Origin: Diploptera punctata
Taxonomy: Eukaryota > Arthropoda > Insecta > Blattodea > Blaberidae
NCBI GenBank assembly: GCA_030220185.1
Contig: JASPKZ010002332.1
Location: forward strand, 2,418,001 to 2,482,000
Direction: 5' to 3'
DNA length: 64,000 nt
Shown: positions 45,401 to 53,287 of the stretch, one piece after another
How positions within the stretch are numbered: position 1 is the stretch's first letter
Layout of the letters: every line of letters begins with the position of its first letter
Program-made: the position numbers and the translations under genes
The notes under the pieces: generated by a model
The model's database searches: none
What the model saw: only the letters and a program-made list of their open reading frames with translations
What the model was told of the DNA's origin: nothing

Positions 45401-48400
45401 CAAAAAGAAATTTAAAAATCAGATTGAAGGAACACCTTAGAAATGTAAAAAAGGGTGAAGTGGACAAGTCAGCTGTAGCAGCCCATGCTTGGTCTGAAAA
45501 ACATTTAATTGATACAGAAGCTAGCCTAATCAAACACACAGATAAACTAAAGGAACTCACAGTCTGGGAAAAAATCCACATAAAAAAAAACAAGAAAGAT
45601 AAACTCATGAATTTTGAAACTCTCGCAAATTTTGACCTGATCCAGAGGTTCATCGGTCCACCGATAGAAGTAAGAAGAAAACCGCCAAGAAACGACATAA
45701 CACCGGTCGACCAGAGGCTACTGACGATGGAGATAAGCTCCAAAACTGCAGTATAGAAGAAAAAGGATATGAGGTGAGGTAATAAAAACATTAATTTAAT
45801 TCTTTATTACTAAATGAAACATTTGATCATTAAGGTAATTTCTATAATAATGCAATTGATAACATAATAATGTTAATGATAATTAAAATTAACATTAAAA
45901 CTAATAATAAAATGTACACAAGCAAGATAAATTAAATTGCCCCTATCTAATGTACATAAGAAAAATTAGATATAATAAACTAATTTCTTGGTTAAATAGA
46001 ATTTAAAACAAGCAACTGAAAATATTTGTTAATCTTAGTACTATTTTTATAAAATAAATTAAATTATTATTAATAGTTAAAAGAATATTATCAGTGAGAT
46101 GTATAAGTTAGTTTGTTATTAAATAACTCTAACAGCACCGAAGAGAATTCCATGTTCTGGCAAGTGAAACTGTAAAAGATAGTGAATAATACACCATGTT
46201 ATATAAAGGAAAATGTGCTGATGGGAACAAGTGTCTCAATTATGTGGTTGAAGAGCCTAATGAAGCGGCATGATAAAAAATTAGGCAATGATGTGTGTAG
46301 TATTTTATAAAGAAGGGATAGGAAGTGGACAGTTCAACAATCTCTTAGACGAAGCCACGATAATTGTTCCATGGTCAGATTTGCGAATACACAAATAAAA
46401 CATGCACAGGAATTATGAATACATTGAAGCCTTTGAGTGAAAATAGTATGCATTTAAGTTTGTAAAAAGAGTATCACAATAATCAAAATTGGGGCATTGC
46501 AAATTTTCCATAGAGCGAATGGCAAAAAGTTTCATATGCGATTTAATGAAAGTTGTGATGCACAGAACTCACAAGGGGAGGTTCTCAAAAATGACCAATG
46601 GATTCTAAACAAACTGATATATAAAAAAAACATTCCTATCAGTCATGCCACCTTTAAACATGAGACCAAAACTCCATAACTTTCAAAGTAATTAATTAAT
46701 TAATTATGGTTGAAAATGAATTTTTTATATCTTACCTCACAGTTTATGTTTTCTTAAACACGAGAACTGCAGTTTTCAAGAGGAAAAATTCTTCCCATTT
46801 TCAACCGACATTGAGTCATAATGTCGGTTGAAAATGGGAGGGATGTTTCCTCTTGAAAACTGCAGTTCTCGTGTTTAAGAAACAAACCATGAGGTAAGAT
46901 ATAAAAAATTACTCTTTCTTCATGAATAAGAACCTCAATGTTATTTCACATATTTAACTATGAATTAATTACAGTTTGGTTTGGGTGAGACCTGATGTCT
47001 GGTCTCGTTAAGGGCTAACATATACCATTCTGGATTCACTACCCTGTCTGCTTTCATAGAACAGTCAATAGAATGTCTAGCTGGGAACATGAAGGCCCAG
47101 ATTTAATACCCTTGCTTACCCTTAAATTGGCAACATAATAATTTCTCGTGTCAGTTATTTAAAAGTTTTTGACCGCAATGAAAGCAAAATCATGCAAACC
47201 TCTTAAGTTGTTATTGTACATTATTGTGTAATTTGACACAAATTTAAGTAATTTCTACTCATATTTGAAGAGAAAAATTTTCGTCTAGACCGAGACTCGA
47301 ACCCGGGACCCTTGGCTTTCTGGGCCAAGTGCTCTACCAACTGAGCTACCGAGGCGAGTTGCAATCTATATGCAAATTTTTCTCTTATATACGTTGTAAT
47401 TCCCTCGTGCCAAATGCTTGAAACCATAGCTTCTCTCTTGCAAATGGCAGCTTCTTAGTTAAGAAGACATTTATTGGGAATTTAACACTACTTTATAAAG
47501 CCAGTAGGGCTTCTATTGACGATTTTATTATTAATTTAACACTTCTCATTGAAGGATAAATTATATTTGAAGAGAAAAATTTTCGCCTAGACCGAGATAA
47601 TTTTAACTTCTTTGTTTTTTCTATTCTATAAAAATATTAAATAAATGAAATTAATGTATCTTATAGGATACATTACCAATTTCAGGGCTAACAACAAAAT
47701 AAATACAGAACATATAAGTACTCACGGTCATGCCTTACCTCTGTATTAAAATTCTTCTTTCCATTAAAGTGGATATCTAGAAATAAGTCAAATTAAATTT
47801 TTCACATTCACTAGCGTTTTCCAGGTCAAGTCACTGTAACTCTCTCAACACACAGTGACCCAGTGGAGCTGTGTAGTTGTACCCGTATATCAAAGCAACT
47901 AATTAACATGTGACTTTCACATGAGGAATTATGATATAAGGAGTGGCAGGTTGCCACAAGTGAATATCAGACCACTTATATATCCTTTAAATCTCTGGCA
48001 AATGTAAAAACACTAGCATTGTTTTCATTAACAAATAAAGGTCCTGTCCTATCTGTCATTATAATTAGTGTTATTGATAGTTCATATGCAGAAGTTGCAT
48101 ATATTATTTTCTAACGTATATTGGCTTTATAAAGTTCTTGCAAGACCAGTATTAAGATATGGTAGTGAAGCATGGACAATCAGCATCATAAAATGAGATG
48201 CGGTTTATGCGCCGTACAGCAGGCTATACAAAGTGAGACCATAAAAGAAATGAGGAAATTATGGAAGAGTTAGATGTAGAACCCATTCTCCATCATATAC
48301 AAAAGTACCAGAATTGGGAAACCCATCTTCAATGAATACAATGTCATAATAATTAAATGAATCGTGATTTATTCTTACCTCATACATCTATGTTTTTTTA

Positions 48401-51400
48401 AACACAGCACTGCAGTATCAGCGACACTTTGTCGTCATCGTCAGCTGTTTTCATGACTGTCAATTTTTTCTCCTTTTTGCCGGTAATTATCCAGACTGCC
48501 ATCTGGTGTTCTTTTGAAGGAATTTAAAAAAACATAGATGTATGAGGTAAGAATAAATCACGATTCATTTAATTATTATTAATTGAACCTCATAATGTTA
48601 AAAATTCCCAAATTTAATATATGAATACAATGTCACAGAATTCCATAAGCTATGCTTCGTTACTACCCCAAGGCAAAAGATTGTTGGGACATCCAAAAAG
48701 GCGCTGGGTGGAAAATTCCTCTTTGAAACCATAACAGGTCACATGGCCTAATACTTGCATGGATGATGATGATTTGCTAACATTTGGCTATTCATTCACT
48801 TCTCAGTTGATAAATTACAAAATTGTTATGAAGCATGTGCACATACTTCATTATAGCAGAGCACCTCTCAACAACAAATTACATTGGAGATTGCAAAGCT
48901 GTTACTTGTTTCGCTCACATTTTGGAAATTTATTTAAATAATGTAAAAACAAAAACATTAATACAATTTTACAACTTAATCTATATGACAACAATGGGCC
49001 ATATGAATAAAACTGGAGGTTTTGCTTGTGAGCACAAGGTAGAGGTAGAAGTATTTGCTTGGAAGCAAAAGGTAGAAGTATAAGCATGTGCTTTGAATAA
49101 TATGAATGACCTTTACCTTACACTTCTACCTTTTCCTTCTAAATAAGAAGCATGTGCTTCTAAACTCGCAAGCCAAGCGTTTCGTAAATGAATCATCAGC
49201 ATTCTTTACTACCCGAACGCTTGTATATGTTTTCATCCTTTAAAAGCAAAGTATTTGTGCTGACTCCACAATTTTCAACCAAAACAGATCATAACCATGC
49301 TACTCTTATTTCCGCTCTCTCAGTGCAATCAAAACTATGCATGTAGTGCAGTTTGTAAAAATGGCCTTTTCTGTTTCGAATGCAAGAAATATTTCAAAGT
49401 CTGTAAAAAATACAATGGCATTTTTAGTTACTCCTCAAGGGAAATATCCACAATTATTACAAAAGTCGCAAATTCCAGAAGAATAAAGAAGAAAAAACAT
49501 GTAAGCAATTCAGAAAATAATTAAATTATTTAAACTTAATTTTGGCACGCTGATAAATTCAAACCAGTTGCTAAAGAAAATTAACAATATGAAAACTAGA
49601 ACTCCAAGTGCGACAGGCCTAGAAGGCCCTTGGCCTACCAGTTGGCTGCTAGCCTCACGTCCATATGTGTTAATCATAGAGGTAGATGATTATAAGCCAG
49701 TGTAGGAGTGACATGTGGTCAGCATGTCGGGTCCTCCAGCCATATGAAAACTAGGCTGAAGAAAAGACAGATATGAACAGAAGGAACAAATCAATCTTTT
49801 TCGCGTCCTCCTCTTACAATTTTCCCTTTAGTGAAATTTTCTTCTCCTTCATTGTATCTTCATCATCATTACCTGAATCATCAATATTTATGAACGCCTA
49901 TTTATTCTCCTACACCAGTTCAAAACCCTGGATCTGCCATGAACCAAAAAATACCTTCATTCTATCTTCAGAGAATAGCGCACCACCTCTTCTCTCTTCT
50001 GTTCTGGCAAAATGTGGGCAGCAGTCCATTTAACATTTTCCTGTTGAACCTCTATAATGAATTATACTCTTCCTCAGGAGGACACCGACGTGGTTTATAA
50101 CACTTTTACGGCATACGGGGACTACTAATTGAGCTATGTCTGTATTTTGTGATGAGGAGTCTGTTACCGACCAGACTTCAATTTTTTTAAGCATGTGCTT
50201 TTTAAAAGAAGCAAAAGGTTCACTTTATGCATATAGTTTTTCTAATCTTCAAGGCCGAGCTCGTGCTTCTTCCATGGAAGCAGATGCTTTTTTCTCGATG
50301 CGTCACCGCGAGTAAAAGGTTATGATTCGTACTTTATTCATAAATTCTGAAGGATATGCTTCAAAATAGTGAAGTAAAAGCATTTGCTCCACTTTATTCA
50401 TATGGGAGTTTTTCCTCACCTGTAAGACAAATGTCAGGAAACTTTAAGGCCCAAACAGTCATCTGGCCATCATTATCATCGTTAACATATTTAAGTTTAG
50501 TATTAGTTAATGTTCTTTATCTTGTGAAGATTTTTTTTTGCAGTGTTCCGACACATTTGAGGGGTCTAGTGAAAGAGGGAGCTATGCACTTTGAGAAGAA
50601 ATGGAAATAAATTGGGTTTCACAAAGCATTATATTACAACATTATTTGTACAATAAAGGGGTAACTTCTTTCTTCTTAACTTACTCTTATGTAAACTATG
50701 CAAAAGGAAAAATATGAATTTTTTATATAAATAGCACTGATTATTTCCATTTCTTCTCAAAGTGGCATAGCTCCCTATCTCACTAGACAACTCAAAATAA
50801 ATCAATAAATAATATATTTTTATTTTGTTTTTGTCATATTTTATTTATTTTGTGTCTGTTTTGTGTTACTGACAACTGTTAGGATTATTCTTGCTTGATT
50901 TAATATCATAGTAAGCTTTGCCTGTCGATCAAAATTCAGTTCCTCAATTTCAAAATTATTTCAAGCTGTACTTCTCTTCTTTATGTAGGTGCAACTCATT
51001 TTTAATATAAATACCCATATTTCAGACTGATAGGAGAACTGTCAACCATTGCAAGCTGAAATCTACCTTGATATTTCTCCCAAAAAAGCATTATGGCCAT
51101 GTCCAGCAAAATTAACTGCAAGGCACACAAATCAAGGCCAGAATCCAGCAATGGCAACCCACTGTATGGAGCAGATGGATTCCCTGCTTAAATAAGAGAG
51201 TGGGGTGAAGTGTGGCAGGATGTGGCCTGGACAGCAGGTAGTGCGGATTATTCAATCTACCATTTCATGAGTTGTATTACTTCTCCATAGTTTATGAGAG
51301 ATTCGGTACTGGATTTTAGTGCCTTGCAGTTAAAAAGGCAGATAATTTTTGGACACTGCCTTGGCACATCACAACAGTTCTCTGGAAGAAATTTCAAGAT

Positions 51401-51565
51401 AGGTTTCGGTATGCAATTTGTTGACAGTTCCCTTGTGAGAAAATAGTATGGTGTAACAGATGTGTTTGTTTTTTTATTTTAGCGGTGATGGACATGATGG
51501 AAATCAAACTGCAGGCACAACTTAATGCTCAACAGCAACAGCGACAACAAGCGGCTAAATCATAA
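33378..51565 (+). CDS. Pfdn5: Prefoldin subunit 5, five-exon gene
   Basis: Coding exons 33,378-33,476, 42,039-42,173, 43,296-43,370, 44,238-44,343 and 51,483-51,565 join in frame to 165 codons, close to the about 150 residues usual for the family. Prefoldin is the hexameric cytosolic chaperone that passes unfolded actin and tubulin to the CCT/TRiC chaperonin; subunit 5 is one of its two alpha-type subunits. The product shows the alpha-prefoldin plan: an N-terminal helix with LNLPQLTGIKQTLDQ, a long coiled-coil helix, the beta-hairpin core with VPLTGS, MYVPGKL and VIIDIGTGYFV, then a C-terminal helix with DYFKRKVNFV and a Gln-rich end. All introns are GT-AG. Introns 1 and 4 (8.6 and 7.1 kb) are swollen by transposons. 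Human PFDN5 keeps the same motif order. Confidence 0.95.
34287..36232 (-). mobile_element. RTE-like non-LTR retrotransposon, 5'-truncated, in prefoldin intron 1
   Basis: On the - strand the element runs from about 36,232, carries a reverse transcriptase frame, and ends with GTAA repeats at 34,287-34,300. A probable imperfect target duplication is GTTGCCACCAT (34,272) and GTTGCCAACCAT (36,233). The upstream endonuclease domain is missing. It lies antisense to prefoldin. Confidence 0.8.
34312..36198 (-). pseudogene. RTE-like reverse transcriptase, one internal stop
   Basis: One frame of 629 codons is broken only by a single TAA at about 35,581-35,583 (a one-base change from a Tyr codon would be enough). 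In order it shows IVPIYKKGDKTDCNNYRGIS (fingers), HQCAFRRNRSTTDQIFSIRQ, QLYVDFKKAYDSI (palm), QNGLKQGDALSPLLFNFVL, LLVYADDVVLLADS with the catalytic YADD, NISKTKYM, FKYLGTIITNRNEM, and the tail LRWAGHVARMGNERRAWKLL, RPRMRWENN and DLREVDYTGNDWK. It copies its own RNA and possibly SINE RNAs in trans. By integrity it is the youngest such copy in the window. Confidence 0.85.
37633..37803. mobile_element. Small inverted-repeat element
   Basis: GAAAAATCAAGCGCTAGTAG with AAGTGCAGTTGAGCC on the left is inverted on the right as GGCTGAACTGCACTTCTAC and GCTTGATTTTTC. About 170 bp. The left part alone recurs at 38,310. Confidence 0.6.
38630..38870 (+). mobile_element. SINE family B, 5'-truncated
   Basis: Starts in the body at GCTCGGCCAGTATGGGAGCG and runs to GCCTGTTGTGCTTGGAATTT. 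Confidence 0.7.
38880..40395. other. Intron DNA without recognised features
   Basis: Part of prefoldin intron 1. Words such as AACTTCCATCAGATGGC and TTCTATAGAACTTAG recur weakly (36,597, 39,950, 40,212), suggesting a decayed dispersed repeat. Confidence 0.4.
40400..41060 (-). pseudogene. mariner-family transposase relic
   Basis: On the - strand the N-proximal part gives DGERVIHQEFCEEMLDQIEN and VIFSDKLTFHIRGK (first catalytic Asp region). Further on are INFQQDGTPPHYY (second Asp) and GQWIGHAGS with CSPDQNPTNSF in place of the third-Asp motif. Many stops. Terminal repeats were not found. Confidence 0.75.
41180..41700 (+). pseudogene. Penelope-like element, GIY-YIG endonuclease end
   Basis: The + strand encodes SGI*QIKCEECEKFYIGKTK (GIY with Tyr replaced by a stop, then YIG), RNLKTRVKEHLRNVKKGEL, then AAHAWSEKHLI and KELTVWEKIFI. 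This is the C-terminal GIY-YIG nuclease typical of Penelope-like retroelements, which cuts target DNA for insertion. The preceding reverse transcriptase is missing. The frame ends at about 41,620 within a hammerhead-like motif, and the 3' end carries ATATGAGGTGAG. Confidence 0.8.
41576..41619 (+). ncRNA. Candidate hammerhead ribozyme at a Penelope-like 3' end
   Basis: CTGACGA (41,579-41,585), one unpaired T, stem II GGAAC/GTTCC, GAAAC (41,606-41,610), stem III AC/GT closed by TA, GTT with cleavage predicted after 41,615, then TAT pairing with ATA before the core. It overlaps the last codons of the GIY-YIG frame. The extra T between the core and stem II is shared with the other Penelope-linked copies. 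Confidence 0.5.
42039..42173 (+). CDS. Pfdn5: Prefoldin 5, exon 2
   Basis: Acceptor TTTTATTTTCAG|GAAGTA. 45 codons covering the coiled-coil helix (SLQTLKMAQAKFQDSGESLE) and the first hairpin strand (SIMVPLTGS). The donor TCT|GTATCC is a weak GT site, so alternative splicing here is worth checking. Confidence 0.93.
42215..42475 (-). mobile_element. SINE family E
   Basis: On the - strand: head with TACAAGCCGGAAGGTCTAGG and box B-like GGGTTTGAGTCCCGG, then AGGCTGAGTCGAC on the complementary strand and CCACTACAGGCC at the 3' end. In prefoldin intron 2. Confidence 0.7.
42480..43290. other. Intron 2 DNA, unassigned
   Basis: A patch at 42,733-42,900 with TTTTCAGTAGTTTCTCGACA and AGTAGCCTGCTGAAGATGGA looks repeat-derived, but its family is not clear. 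No prefoldin coding is present. Confidence 0.35.
43296..43370 (+). CDS. Pfdn5: Prefoldin 5, exon 3
   Basis: Acceptor ATGAGCAG|ATGTAC and donor AAAG|GTAAGA. 25 codons, including MYVPGKLADTKNVIIDIGTG and YFVTK, the most conserved hairpin of alpha prefoldins. Confidence 0.95.
43395..43610 (+). mobile_element. Penelope-related unit in prefoldin intron 3
   Basis: Begins with GGGAAACACATTATGAGGTT (outer end, inverted) and AATTAATGAGTCATTTT shared with 1,270. It holds an inverted 3'-end word ACATCTTACCTCATGT and a direct one ATATGAGGTAAGAATG, with a hammerhead-like motif at 43,539-43,577. Confidence 0.65.
43539..43577 (+). ncRNA. Candidate hammerhead ribozyme with GUC cleavage triplet
   Basis: CG, then CTGACGA (43,541-43,547), T, stem II GGAGC-AACA-GCTTT (two G-T pairs), GAAAC (43,563-43,567), stem III AC/GT closed by ATAA, the canonical GTC ending at 43,574, then CG, which pairs with the leading CG. 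Stem I is only two pairs as read, so activity is doubtful although all core bases are present. Confidence 0.5.
43845..43995 (-). mobile_element. SINE family D
   Basis: Reads on the + strand as GGTTCTTTTAAAAGCCTGAA, AAAGTCCCTCCCAGAGGCCT and GAATTTGAACCTGCAACCCT, the reverse of the copy at 13,185. Confidence 0.7.
44238..44343 (+). CDS. Pfdn5: Prefoldin 5, exon 4
   Basis: Acceptor ATTTCAG|GACATA. 35 codons plus one base, with DGAKDYFKRKVNFVTEQM and EKIQIIGLEKNKIRE (second coiled-coil helix). Donor GAAG|GTGAGT, phase 1. Confidence 0.95.
44640..44800 (+). mobile_element. SINE family E, fragment
   Basis: Contains CGTGGAGTTGACTTAGCCTC and AAAATGAGTACCAGACATTT, matching 56,760-56,800. Confidence 0.6.
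45170..45800 (+). pseudogene. Penelope-like element, second GIY-YIG fragment
   Basis: Encodes KFTYHHLKHHKFQKIFNKFN (linker before the nuclease), SGIYQIK (GIY intact), DCDKIYIGKTKRNLKIRLKE (YIG), HLRNVKKGEVDKSAVAAHAW and KELTVWEKIHI. A stop follows the linker and another follows QIK. It keeps the His of AHAW.EKH. The 3' end has a hammerhead-like motif and GATATGAGGTGAG. It lies in prefoldin intron 4, sense orientation, about 3.5 kb from the related copy in intron 1. Confidence 0.8.
45718..45757 (+). ncRNA. Decayed hammerhead-like motif
   Basis: CTGACGA (45,721-45,727), stem II GGAG-ATAAG-CTCC, then AAAAC instead of GAAAC, stem III ACT/AGT, GTA, and TAG pairing with CTA before the core. Position G12 is A, which would abolish the general base, so this copy should be inactive. 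Stem I keeps three pairs. Confidence 0.45.
45835..46695. other. Intron 4 DNA without recognised features
   Basis: AT-rich, with a run of ATTAAT near 46,690. The frame at 46,497-46,679 has no supporting motif. Confidence 0.4.
46700..46975. mobile_element. Palindromic Penelope-related unit
   Basis: A long near-perfect inverted repeat (arms about 46,720-46,812 and 46,818-46,912) centred on GACATTGAGTCATAATGTC. Each arm carries the 3'-end word GAAAACTGCAGTTCTCG and ends in a CTTACCTCA/TGAGGTAAG word. It is followed by GAACCTCAATGTTATTTCAC, the shared outer end. The CUGANGA box of a hammerhead is absent. A full-length transcript would fold into one long hairpin. Confidence 0.75.
47100..47465 (-). 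mobile_element. tRNA-derived repeat family F
   Basis: On the - strand GCCTCGGTAGCTCAGTTGGT, AGAGCACTTGGCCCAGAAAG and box B GGGTTCGAGTCTCGG form a tRNA-like cloverleaf whose acceptor strands do not pair (GCCTCGG against TCTAGAC). Position 33 is C, not T. It is therefore a repeat and not a working tRNA gene. Flanks GCAAATGGCAGCTTCTT recur at 58,019. Confidence 0.7.
47470..48110. other. Intron 4 DNA without recognised features
   Basis: A piece at 47,565-47,598 (TTTGAAGAGAAAAATTTTCG) repeats the family F flank at 47,262. Otherwise nothing. Confidence 0.4.
48347..48620 (-). mobile_element. Palindromic Penelope-related unit with perfect 15-bp TSD
   Basis: ATGAATACAATGTCA stands at 48,332-48,346 and 48,621-48,635. 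Inside, 48,352-48,400 and 48,525-48,573 are perfect 49-bp inverted repeats (with TCATACATCTATG / CATAGATGTATGA). The outer right end is AACCTCATAATGTTA. The loop holds a decayed hammerhead-like motif on the - strand (48,406-48,448). The unit is noncoding, so it must be mobilised in trans or be the remnant of 5'-truncated insertion. Confidence 0.8.
48406..48448 (-). ncRNA. Decayed hammerhead-like motif in the palindrome loop
   Basis: CAG, CTGACGA (48,438-48,444 on the complement), a stem with CGAC/GTCG, GATAC instead of GAAAC, stem III AC/GT, GTG instead of GTH, then CTG pairing with CAG. The A14 change and the G at the cleavage position should prevent cleavage. Stem I, by contrast, keeps at least four pairs (ACAG/CTGT). 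Confidence 0.4.
49597..49745 (-). mobile_element. SINE family B, 3' part
   Basis: CTCCAAGTGCGACAGGCCTA to GGTCAGCATGTCGGGTCC. The head is missing. Confidence 0.7.
49750..51020. other. Intron 4 DNA with a short SINE A piece
   Basis: GTTTTTCCTCACCTGTAAGA at 50,409 is the centre of SINE family A (50,403-50,475). Related words near 50,550 and 50,750 (CACTTTGAGAAGAAATGGAA and its inverse) make an inverted repeat about 200 bp apart. No gene recognised. Confidence 0.45.
51027..51437. mobile_element. TIR element (MITE), copy 2
   Basis: The left end GAGAACTGTCAACCATTGCA and the inverted right end CAAGGGAACTGTCAAC match the copy at 8,681. It lies only 45 bp before prefoldin exon 5, next to the branch point and polypyrimidine region. 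Confidence 0.7.
51483..51565 (+). CDS. Pfdn5: Prefoldin 5, exon 5 with stop
   Basis: Acceptor TTTTTTTATTTTAG|CGGTG. It completes an Ala codon and encodes VMDMMEIKLQAQLNAQQQQR, ending QQAAKS and TAA at 51,563-51,565. The C-terminal Gln run is a mild lineage-specific extension. Confidence 0.93.
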
Positions 51566-51810
51566 CCTCTACCATGTTATGTCTGAAATGAAATTAATTT
51601 AATTTTATGGAAATAATCATGTTTATTGTAAGGTAGATCTCCAATCATTGTTTTTTATACGATTGAATACTTTCATTAACATTTATTTTGTTTGTTATTT
51701 AAATATGCTAAAAAACTTATCAATGTTTTTCATGCTGATACATTGCTATTGCCTTATTTATATTCTAAGTGTTAACCTAAGTCAATAAATACAGTAATTT
51801 GATTCATCGT
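51566..51810 (+). terminator. Prefoldin 5 3' UTR and poly(A) signal
   Basis: AATAAA at 51,784-51,789 lies about 220 bp after the stop, with a T/GT-rich element (GTGTCTGAGGTTTTTATTTT) about 20 bp further on. Cleavage is expected near 51,805. Confidence 0.8.
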
Positions 51811-51859
51811 GTCTGAGGTTTTTATTTTAAAAATTGAATACAACTAAGTTTGTTATAAG

Positions 51860-52832
51860 TAGAGACCGGATGTTAGGGAAAATGCCTACAGTTATTTATT
51901 ATAGACATTGTAAAAGTATTTCATATAAGTTCATACGAAATTAATTTTGCCTATAAATGCCTATTTCGGCTTATAATGCATATAAATGCTTATCTGCCTT
52001 ATTTTATGGAAATTAACTCAGTATTTCAATGAAATCAACTGAAATGGACAAATTTCATGACACAAATCAATTCATAGAAGTTTTCAAATGTTCTTTTTAT
52101 AAATTCCCTTAGAATATTTGAGGACAAGGGTGGCAATAACCTAGCAGGTAGATTGATTCCCCCTCAATGCACTCCCTCTAGGTAAACTTTTTTTTCCACC
52201 ACATGCATTCCCGTTAAGCGAAATAGCCCTATGCTATGTCCCATTGTATTTTGCTCCGGCCTCTTAGGCTTGGAGAAAGTTCTATAGTACAGCATTGCTT
52301 CTTTTCAATACAAACATTGCTGAGTGACAGGATAGAATGCTCAATATTTCTCTCTCTGTCTCACACCTGGAGCTGAAACCTTTAGGTGACTGGCAATATT
52401 ATTTTTGATGTTGGTAACACTGAATTCAGTCTGTAGTTCTCATTCACAGACAGGTGCTTCAAAGACAAAGTGGCACGGCAAGTATATGTGGCTTTTTTTT
52501 TTTTACCTTTAGAACAGTTTTTTTAAGATACCTAAAGAGCGGACAACAGTAAAAGACAAGCTGACCAATTTCGTGAAAGAATTTGGTGCGGAAATATTCT
52601 CAAGTGACGGTTCTACTCTTTGTAAAAAGGCAAAACCAATTCCAAAAGCATCTATGATATGTTCGCATGCTATTGATGGCATATGTTTATATTCTTAATG
52701 TAAGACTGTAAAAAGTTACGTTGTAGTCCATTTTTTGTAATTTTGAATTTTATAGTGCCTATATTAATGATTTTTAGAGCCTTTTTGCCTGCCTATTATG
52801 AGTTTTTTTAAGTGCCTAACATCCGGACTCTA
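51860..52832 (+). mobile_element. hAT-superfamily element with perfect 8-bp TSD
   Basis: GTTATAAG at 51,852-51,859 and 52,833-52,840. Termini TAGAGACCGGATGTTAGG and, inverted, TAGAGTCCGGATGTTAGG. The duplication fits the nTnnnnAn preference reported for Ac-like hAT transposons. The 973-bp element contains only a remnant of a transposase N-terminus. Confidence 0.85.
52520..52700 (+). pseudogene. hAT transposase N-terminal remnant
   Basis: Encodes KIPKERTTVKDKLTNFVKEF followed by GAEIFSSDGSTLCKK, the stretch before the BED-type zinc finger in hAT transposases and in related CGG-repeat-binding-like proteins. The Cys-x2-Cys part and the catalytic domain are missing. Confidence 0.6.
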
Positions 52833-52971
52833 GTTATAAGTCGTAATTAGAACTGATTTATTGTTTTGTTTTTTTTCACATTCAAAAGGTAATCAAGAAA
52901 ATTTTTACGAAGAAAAAATCCAATCTTAGTTAGTGATAAAGATGTGGTAAATTATTATCCTTATTTTGAAT

Positions 52972-53258
52972 GTCACGCAGCAGGTCTGGGTTTGATTTCT
53001 GGTCGGGACAAGCTCCTGGGCAAGGTTTTTTTCGGGGTTTTTCCTCATCTGTAAGACATATGTCAGGAAGCTAAGGCCCAACGGTCCCCAAAAATCATCT
53101 GGCCATGATCATTATTATCATTCTTCGCCGGTGTGGAAAGCAACGGGAAGCTACCATGCCTATAATTCCGTAGTAAAGCTGCAAAGCATAGCATGAAAAT
53201 GCTATGATTGCAGTGAAAGACCTGCCCTCGGGCAGAATTACTATGGAATGGAATTTTG
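52972..53258 (+). mobile_element. SINE family A, 5'-truncated
   Basis: CACGCAGCAGGTCTGGGTTT to GGGCAGAATTACTATGGAAT, with GGCAAGGTTTTTTTCGGGG and GAAAGCAACGGGAAGCTACC. Confidence 0.75.
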
Positions 53259-53287
53259 AATATATAGTTACCTAGAAATCAAATGTA

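Larger units (their letters stand above)
48120..48760 (+). pseudogene. Non-LTR retrotransposon tail, split by a palindromic unit
   Basis: Encodes VLARPVLRYGSEAWTIS-like words before 48,346, and LLPQGKRLLGHPKRRWVENS after 48,636. The two parts belong together and are separated by the insertion at 48,347-48,620. The same family as 31,320. Confidence 0.7.

Noticed and set aside
47285..47360. A tRNA gene on the - strand with anticodon AGA (Ser)
   Set aside because: D arm and T arm are good, but the acceptor strands do not pair, position 33 is C, and the long variable arm of tRNA-Ser is missing. A related copy lies at 57,540, so it is a tRNA-derived repeat.
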